DNA of 64,000 bases from Chromatiales bacterium (GTDB lineage: Bacteria; Pseudomonadota; Gammaproteobacteria; Steroidobacterales; GCA-2729495), in NCBI GenBank assembly GCA_020831895.1, contig JAFIFS010000007.1, positions 62,001 through 126,000 on the forward strand, in the 5' to 3' direction. Each line of letters opens with the position of its first letter. Position 1 is the stretch's first letter. Made by a program: the position numbers and the translations under genes. The notes under the pieces were generated by a model. The model worked only from the letters and a program-made list of their open reading frames with translations, was not told where the DNA came from and did no database searches. Shown here piece by piece: positions 58,814 through 64,000 of the stretch.

Positions 58814-59233
58814 TCAGTTCTGGGTGTTGAGCGGACGGAATCCAGCCGTCTCGGCTGCCTGGAAGCTGCTGCTGCCGGTGACGACAGGCCGCGGGGCGAC
58901 CGGGGTGGCGGCGACGCTGGTCAGGACCGCCTTCAGCTGCTGGTTGAGCCGCTCCTTCAGTTCGTGAGCGTCATCCCGGCCGGCGAGCCGAATCAGGCCC
59001 GAGAGAAAGTCAGCCTTAAGGAGGTGCGCGCCGCCCTTGGCACCTTCGCCGATGATCTGCAGCATCACGGGCGTAGTGATATCCGTGCCCGTGGCCTGCT
59101 CGACCACCTTGATCTCGATGCCCTGGACCACCAGCTCCCGGAGATCCTCCAGGTTGACGTAACGGCTCTGCCGTGTGTCATAGAGCCGCCGGTTGACATA
59201 CTTTCGGATCAGTCTCGTTTCATTCGTGCTCAT
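58814..59233 (-). CDS. phaR: PhaR-type polyhydroxyalkanoate synthesis regulator
   Basis: 139 aa. The N-terminal PHB-accumulation DNA-binding domain is clear: RLIRKYVNRRLYDTRQSRYV and NLEDLRELVVQGIEIKVVEQ, then ATGTDITTPVMLQIIGEG. The C-terminal part (FLSGLIRLAGRDDAHELKER) may bind PHA granules, and the last 35 residues are low-complexity. Such proteins repress phasin and PHA genes until polymer appears. No pha genes adjoin it. It converges on rpsO. Confidence 0.87.
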   Translation of the reverse strand: MSTNETRLIRKYVNRRLYDTRQSRYVNLEDLRELVVQGIEIKVVEQATGTDITTPVMLQIIGEGAKGGAHLLKADFLSGLIRLAGRDDAHELKERLNQQLKAVLTSVAATPVAPRPVVTGSSSFQAAETAGFRPLNTQN

Positions 59234-59360
59234 AGTGCCTCACCTGCGCATTGACTCGGGGGAATAAGCCTGGCCGAGTTGCTGTCGGCCTTGTCCCTAT
59301 GGACCGCGTTCCGGCCAGCAAGTTCGCTGCATTTTGGCAGAATTGTTTCGCTGCGGCACG

Positions 59361-59399
59361 AAAAAACCAGGGCGGCGTCAGTCCGCCCTGGTTTTTTTT
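59361..59399. terminator. Strong hairpin terminator downstream of dksA
   Basis: CCAGGGCGG (59367-59375) pairs with CCGCCCTGG (59383-59391) around a 7-nt loop. It is flanked by six A's on the left and eight T's on the right, so it works in both directions. On the minus strand it closes the dksA transcript. It lies within the 212-bp gap upstream of phaR, which shows no other gene. Confidence 0.92.
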
Positions 59400-59445
59400 C
59401 TAATAAAATCAGAATTTTGCTTGAATTATCAGGAGATGTTCTGGC

Positions 59446-60402
59446 TCAACGGTAGCGCTCGTCGCGCTCTCCGTACTGCTTTTCAGCCAGTTCACGGCGC
59501 TCCTGCGCCTCGACCGAAAGAGTGGCCACGGGCCGGGCTTCCAGCCGCTTGAGGCCGATTTCCTCGCCAGTCTCCTCGCAGTATCCGTAGCTGCCGTTCT
59601 CGATCCTTTCCAGCGCGGCATCTATTTTCTTGAGCAGCTTGCGTTCGCGGTCGCGCGTGCGCAGCTCGAGCCCGAATTCCGACTCCTGGGTTGCCCGGTC
59701 ATTGGGGTCCGGGAAGTTGCTCGCCTCATCCTGCATGTGATGGACGGTACGATCGACTTCTTCCATCAACTCCCGTTTCCAGGCGAGCAGGATGCGCTCG
59801 AAGTGGGCGAGCTGGCGATCGTTCATGTACTCCTCGCCCGCCTGCGCCTGGTAGGGAGGTATGCCGTGGATCATGCCGGTCGAGGACCGGCTGGGTGCCT
59901 CCAGCAGGTTGCTGCGCCTGCTGGCGCCTGCTTTGCCGCTGCCGGCGCGTGACCTGGACGCGGCGCGCCGCGTACCCGTCTCGATAACCTTTTCCTTGCT
60001 CACAGTCCGTTTGCTCGCCTTCTTAGCTGACGCTGTCCCTGTCCTGCCTGCCTTGGTGCCCGTTGCCTTTCGGGCGGGGCCGGCGACCTTGCGGCTGGTC
60101 TTGCGCACCGCGGGCGCCTTGCTGCTGGTCTTTCGGGCGACTTTCTTGCGGACCGCTCCGGCGGCGGCAGACGCCTTCTTTGTGGCCTTCTTGCTGCTCG
60201 TGGCCTTGGGGCTGGCAGCCTTGCTGGCTGCCTTCTTCTTCACCGCAGCCTTCTTGACTGCAGTGGTTTTTTTCTTCGGGGTAGGGCTGCTTTTGCCGGC
60301 GGCAGCCTTACTGCGGCTTGCAGCCGCCTTCTTCACCGAGGCACTGCTGGCCGGTGCCTTGCGCGAGACCTTCTTTTTGCTGGATCGCGATGCTGCTGCC
60401 AT
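59446..60402 (-). CDS. dksA: DksA-type RNA polymerase-binding regulator with histone H1-like N-terminal extension
   Basis: 318 aa, twice the E. coli length. Residues 1-165 are Lys/Ala/Ser/Arg-rich and resemble histone H1-like or AlgP-type tails. Residues from about 192 form a DksA unit: coiled coil with the tip DPNDRA (232-237), then ELRTRDRERKLLKKIDAALE. The C-terminal zinc-finger fold keeps EEIGLKRLEARPVATL but only one of four cysteines (Cys275; CEET and SVEA replace CxxC pairs), implying a zinc-independent form. DksA acts with ppGpp on RNA polymerase; the basic tail may bind DNA or RNA. Xanthomonad DksA proteins also have Lys/Ala-rich extensions. Confidence 0.9.
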   Translation of the reverse strand: MAAASRSSKKKVSRKAPASSASVKKAAASRSKAAAGKSSPTPKKKTTAVKKAAVKKKAASKAASPKATSSKKATKKASAAAGAVRKKVARKTSSKAPAVRKTSRKVAGPARKATGTKAGRTGTASAKKASKRTVSKEKVIETGTRRAASRSRAGSGKAGASRRSNLLEAPSRSSTGMIHGIPPYQAQAGEEYMNDRQLAHFERILLAWKRELMEEVDRTVHHMQDEASNFPDPNDRATQESEFGLELRTRDRERKLLKKIDAALERIENGSYGYCEETGEEIGLKRLEARPVATLSVEAQERRELAEKQYGERDERYR

Positions 60403-60437
60403 GGCTGGCTCCCCTGAGCATGCTTGCGAATCGCGGG

Positions 60438-60443
60438 ATTATA
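60438..60443 (-). promoter_or_regulatory. Candidate -10 element of the dksA promoter
   Basis: A perfect TATAAT on the minus strand, 36 bp before the dksA ATG at 60402, followed by a GC-rich discriminator (CCCGCG). Such discriminators are typical of promoters sensitive to ppGpp/DksA, so autoregulation is conceivable. No good -35 was found at 16-18 bp. Confidence 0.5.
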
Positions 60444-60518
60444 CAGTCCGGGGGGCGGTCGGGAAGACCTGCGGGATCCCCAGGGTCCCATGCGCCGGAT
60501 CGGCCGCAGTGGGCCGGG

Positions 60519-60929
60519 TCAGGCCTGGCTGTCTCCTGGCAGCTGGACCGGTGGTGGAGGCGACCAGCCGGGAGCCCGGTGCTCGACGACAACGGTCGTA
60601 TAGATGCCGCCGCGGACGTTGAAGCGCGCCGTCAGTCGCATGAAGCAGGGTTCCAGCAGGCCTGCCAGATCGGCCAGGATCTCGTTGGTCACGGCTTCAT
60701 GGAAGGCTCCGCGGTCGCGGAAGGACCAGATGTAGTTTTTCAGTGCTTTCAGTTCTATGCAGCGCCCAGCGGGAACATATTCGAGATCCAGGATCGCGAA
60801 GTCGGGCTGGCCGGTCTTAGGACACAGGCAGGTGAACTCCGGAATACGGATCCGGATCGTGTAGGGCCTGTCCGGCGCCGGGTTGGGAAAGGTCTCCAGG
60901 CCGCTGGCCTGATGTTGCGGGGATGCCAT
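60519..60929 (-). CDS. queF: NADPH-dependent 7-cyano-7-deazaguanine reductase (short type)
   Basis: 136 aa, the single-domain (B. subtilis-like) form rather than the 280-aa E. coli form. [17 protein letters not shown] contains the catalytic Cys. [18 protein letters not shown] is the QueF motif and [11 protein letters not shown] a conserved C-terminal segment. It reduces preQ0 to preQ1 in queuosine synthesis. It lies between dksA and the divergent smc gene. Confidence 0.96.
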   Translation of the reverse strand: MASPQHQASGLETFPNPAPDRPYTIRIRIPEFTCLCPKTGQPDFAILDLEYVPAGRCIELKALKNYIWSFRDRGAFHEAVTNEILADLAGLLEPCFMRLTARFNVRGGIYTTVVVEHRAPGWSPPPPVQLPGDSQA

Positions 60930-61062
60930 TTCTAGGATTCTTCGCTGGTGCCATCCATGGTTTATTTACTTTACACTAGCGACACCTGCCAAGCGACGCG
61001 GCGCCATCCGGGGCCAGCGCTGCAAGCGCCACTCACTGACCGGCATGGAACCCTGAGCGAGC

Positions 61063-64000
61063 ATGCGACTGAGTAGAATCAAGCTGGCCGGATTCAAGTC
61101 GTTCGTCGACCCGACCACCATTTACCTCCCGAGCAACCTGGTCGGCATCGTGGGTCCGAACGGTTGCGGGAAGTCCAACGTCATCGACGCTGTACGCTGG
61201 GTGATGGGCGAGAGCAGCGCCCGCAACCTGCGAGGCGACTCCATGGAGGACGTCATCTTCAACGGCTCCGCGGCCCGCAAGCCCGTGGGTACCGCATCCA
61301 TCGAGCTCTTCTTCGACAACTCTGATGGCGCGATCGGTGGTCAGTATGCCCAGTACGCGGAGATTTCCTTGCGCCGGGTCGTCTCCCGCGACGGGGTGTC
61401 ACAGTACTTCCTGAACAATACCCGCTGCCGGCGGAAGGACATCACGAATTTGTTCCTGGGCACGGGTCTGGGGCCCCGGAGTTACGCCATCATCGAGCAG
61501 GGCATGGTGTCCAGGCTCGTCGAGGGCAAGCCTGACGACATGCGCGTCTACATCGAGGAAGCCGCCGGTATCTCCAAGTACAAGGAGCGGCGCCGGGAGA
61601 CAGAAAACAGGATCAACCACACCCGGGAAAACCTGGCTCGCCTGAACGACCTGCGGGACGAGGTGGCGAAACAGATCCGCCACCTGCAGCGCCAGGCGCA
61701 GACTGCCGAGAAGTACCGCGTGCTGAAGGACCGTGAGCGCACGCTGGAGGCACAGATGCTGGCAATGCGCCTGCGTGACCTCGACCAGGGGCTCGACGTG
61801 CACCGGCTGGCTCTTCTGAACCGGCAGACCGCGATGGATGCGGCGCTTGCCGAGCAGCGCCAGACCGAGGCCGCGATCGAGCAGGCCCGTAGCCGCCATG
61901 TCGAGGCCACGGACGCCTTCAACGCGGCGCAGGCAAGGTTCTATGGCGTCCAGAGCGAGATCTCGCGCCTGGAGCAGGCTATTGCCCATCACCGCGAGAA
62001 CCGCGAGCGACAGGGGCGGGACCTCGAACAGGCGCGGCTCTCGCTGTCCGAGGTCGAGCGCCAGGACGCCCATGACCAGGAGGTACTGGGCGGTCTGGAA
62101 GCGCGCATAGCGGCACTCGGCCCGGCTCTGGAGGCGGCCCGCGAATCCGAGGCGGATGCCGGCAGCAGGCAGCAGGCAGCCGAGCAGCGCCTGGCGGACT
62201 GGCAGCAGCGCTGGCACGAGCTCAATCTGGCCATCCGTGAGCAGGAGCGGATCCGCGAGGTCGAGCAGACCCGCATCGAGCACCAGCAGTCTGCGCGCGA
62301 AAGGCTGGACCGCCAGATAGCCGCTTACAGCGCCGAGCACGGCGCGATCTCGCTGGAGCTGCTGGAACGGCAGCTGACAGAGGCCGAGCAGGCGCGCCTC
62401 GAGGCACAGCAGCGGGTTGACGGCCTGTCCGGGCAGCTGGCCCAGCTGTCCACGGGCATCGCCGAGCAACGCCAGGCCGACCAGGCGCGCAGCCACGACA
62501 TCGAGATGCTGCGCGGCCAGCTGGAGTCCTGTCGCGGCCAGTTGCGGACCCTGGAGTCCGTCCAGTCTGCCGCACTGGGCAACAGCGAGGAGGCCGTCAG
62601 CGAGTGGCTGGAGGACCGGCAGCTGGGTGAGCGACCGCGACTGGTCCAGTCCCTGGACGTTGCCGGTGACTGGTCGCTGGCCGTCGAGACAGTACTGGGC
62701 GATTTCCTGCAGGCAGTGTGTGTCGAATCACTAGCCCCGCTGCTCGAGGGCCTTCCCGACACGCAGCTCGCGCTGGTAGAGCCACGATCTGGCGAGGCAC
62801 AGCAGGCCAGCCTGGACGAACGGTACCTCCTGGCATACGTCCGCAACGCGGGCCCGTTGTCAGGCATGCTGTCCGGTATACGTGTCGCGCCGGACCTGGC
62901 CACAGCCCTGAGTCTGCGCGCCGGCCTCGCTGGCAGCGAATCCGTGATTACGCGGGATGGTATCTGGCTGGGTGCAGGGTGGGTCCGTATCAGTCGCGGT
63001 CAGGGCTATACGGGGCTTATTGCCCGGGAGCAGGAGATCCGCGAACTGGCCGATGACCTGCAGAGGCATGAACGTGAGATCGAGCAGCTGCAGGGTGCAC
63101 GGGTTGCGGCAAGGGCAGCAATAGAAGAGCTGGAGCAACGTCGTGCTGAGACGCAGGAGCAATATAACGAGGCTAACCGGACGGCATCCTCCGCCGCCGG
63201 GACCGTAAACGCGGTCCGCCAGGACCTGCACCGTGCGCGTAACCGGCGCGAGTCCCTGGGTGCCGATATCAACCAGCTGCGTGCCGAACAGGTGCGGATC
63301 GAAGAGCAGCTGGAGGAAGCCAGGCGCCGCATGTCCGATGCTGCTGCGAGCCTCACCAGGCTGGGCGCGCAGCGCGAGACCCTTGAGCAGGAGCAGGCCG
63401 GGGTCCTTGCCGAGTGCGAGGGGGTGCGCGAGGAAGCAGGGAGGGCCCGCGAACACGCCGCCAGCCTGCTGCTGGAACACGAGGGTGCGCGCACGGCCCG
63501 CGATTCAGCCCGGGCTGCCCTGGAGCGGGTGACCAGCCAGCAGCGACAACTCACCGAGCGCATTGCGAGCCTCGAGGAGCAGCTGCGCGATGCCGAAGTG
63601 CCGCTGGCCGACCTGCAGGCTGAACTCGAAACCAGCCTCGCGACCGAGATCGAGGTAGAGAAAACACTCAAGGATCGCCGGTCCGAACTTGAGTCTGTAG
63701 AGAGTGCAGTACGTGCCGATGAGTCGCGGCGCACTGAGCTCGAGAAGAAGGTCTCGGCTGAGCGGGAATCTGTCGAGCAGCTGCGTATTCAGGTCCGGGA
63801 GTCGGAAGTCCGGCGGGAGACGCTGACCGAGAGATTTGCGGTTACGGGCCTCGAGCTTGCCGAGGTGCAGGCCCAGGTCGGCACTGAGAACACGGCTGAC
63901 GAGTGGGAGGCCGAGCTCGTCAAGGTGCGAGGCCAGATCGAGCGCCTCGGGCCTATCAATCTTGCGGCCATCGAGGAGTTCAACGAGCAGTCCGAGCGCA
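61063..64000 (+). CDS. smc: Chromosome partition protein SMC, 5' part
   Basis: The frame opens at ATG 61063 and remains open to the window edge (979 codons). N-terminal MRLSRIKLAGFKSFVDPTT and Walker A GPNGCGKS (31-38) are followed by a long coiled coil (about 165-500). A hinge region lies around 515-650 (SLAVETVLGDFLQAVCVESL), with a second coiled coil beyond. The last visible residues, LGPINLAAIEEFNEQSER, precede the C-terminal ATPase half outside the window. SMC with ScpAB organises and segregates the chromosome. Presence of SMC rather than MukB fits non-enteric Gammaproteobacteria. Confidence 0.97.
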   Translation, partial: MRLSRIKLAGFKSFVDPTTIYLPSNLVGIVGPNGCGKSNVIDAVRWVMGESSARNLRGDSMEDVIFNGSAARKPVGTASIELFFDNSDGAIGGQYAQYAEISLRRVVSRDGVSQYFLNNTRCRRKDITNLFLGTGLGPRSYAIIEQGMVSRLVEGKPDDMRVYIEEAAGISKYKERRRETENRINHTRENLARLNDLRDEVAKQIRHLQRQAQTAEKYRVLKDRERTLEAQMLAMRLRDLDQGLDVHRLALLNRQTAMDAALAEQRQTEAAIEQARSRHVEATDAFNAAQARFYGVQSEISRLEQAIAHHRENRERQGRDLEQARLSLSEVERQDAHDQEVLGGLEARIAALGPALEAARESEADAGSRQQAAEQRLADWQQRWHELNLAIREQERIREVEQTRIEHQQSARERLDRQIAAYSAEHGAISLELLERQLTEAEQARLEAQQRVDGLSGQLAQLSTGIAEQRQADQARSHDIEMLRGQLESCRGQLRTLESVQSAALGNSEEAVSEWLEDRQLGERPRLVQSLDVAGDWSLAVETVLGDFLQAVCVESLAPLLEGLPDTQLALVEPRSGEAQQASLDERYLLAYVRNAGPLSGMLSGIRVAPDLATALSLRAGLAGSESVITRDGIWLGAGWVRISRGQGYTGLIAREQEIRELADDLQRHEREIEQLQGARVAARAAIEELEQRRAETQEQYNEANRTASSAAGTVNAVRQDLHRARNRRESLGADINQLRAEQVRIEEQLEEARRRMSDAAASLTRLGAQRETLEQEQAGVLAECEGVREEAGRAREHAASLLLEHEGARTARDSARAALERVTSQQRQLTERIASLEEQLRDAEVPLADLQAELETSLATEIEVEKTLKDRRSELESVESAVRADESRRTELEKKVSAERESVEQLRIQVRESEVRRETLTERFAVTGLELAEVQAQVGTENTADEWEAELVKVRGQIERLGPINLAAIEEFNEQSER

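Overview
This 64 kb window is a contiguous, GC-rich, densely coded stretch of a gammaproteobacterial chromosome. The housekeeping order smpB/ssrA - ratA - rnfH - bamE/fur - recN - nadK - hrcA - grpE - dnaK - dnaJ - dapB - carAB - greA - rlmE - ftsH - folP - glmM - tpiA - secG - tRNA-Leu - nuoA-N - tRNA-fMet - rimP - nusA - infB - rbfA - truB - rpsO is typical of the class. The nuo operon lying between secG/tRNA-Leu and tRNA-fMet/rimP, and a DksA with a long Lys/Ala-rich N-terminus, both recall Xanthomonadales-like lineages. I do not assign a genus. The PEP-CTERM protein and the laminarin-type glycan genes suggest an environmental, possibly marine, organism.

Positions 1-12,900 hold an accessory locus for beta-1,3-glucan (laminarin-type) use. 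It contains the end of a GH17 enzyme, a GH16 lipoprotein, a lipoprotein with three tandem repeats, a TIM-barrel glycosidase fused to a predicted outer-membrane beta-barrel, and a lipoprotein of unknown function. On the other strand lie a LacI-family regulator and a very large GH94-superfamily phosphorylase (GH149-like). A PEP-CTERM exported protein follows. Four copies of a 14-bp palindrome (consensus TGACAGCGCTGTCA) sit upstream of the GH16, phosphorylase and PEP-CTERM genes. Two of them overlap recognisable promoters, so I propose they are operators of the resident LacI regulator. Together these genes suggest surface hydrolysis of a beta-1,3-glucan followed by intracellular phosphorolysis. 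No TonB receptor or inner-membrane sugar transporter is visible in the window.

Positions 12,930-20,660 contain a striking perfect hairpin that serves as a bidirectional terminator, an alternative oxidase, tmRNA with smpB, a sodium symporter, and the ratA-rnfH / bamE / fur / recN / nadK cluster. Positions 20,785-25,735 form the heat-shock cluster hrcA-grpE-dnaK-dnaJ, with two matching sigma-32-type promoters. Positions 25,753-37,762 carry lysine, arginine/pyrimidine, folate, cell-wall, glycolysis and secretion genes together with transcription, rRNA-modification and protease factors. Positions 37,826-52,131 are the complete 14-gene respiratory complex I operon. Positions 52,189-58,718 are the metY-rimP-nusA-infB-rbfA-truB-rpsO translation operon, which is not followed by pnp here. 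The remainder holds phaR, dksA, queF and the first 979 codons of smc, which runs off the right edge.
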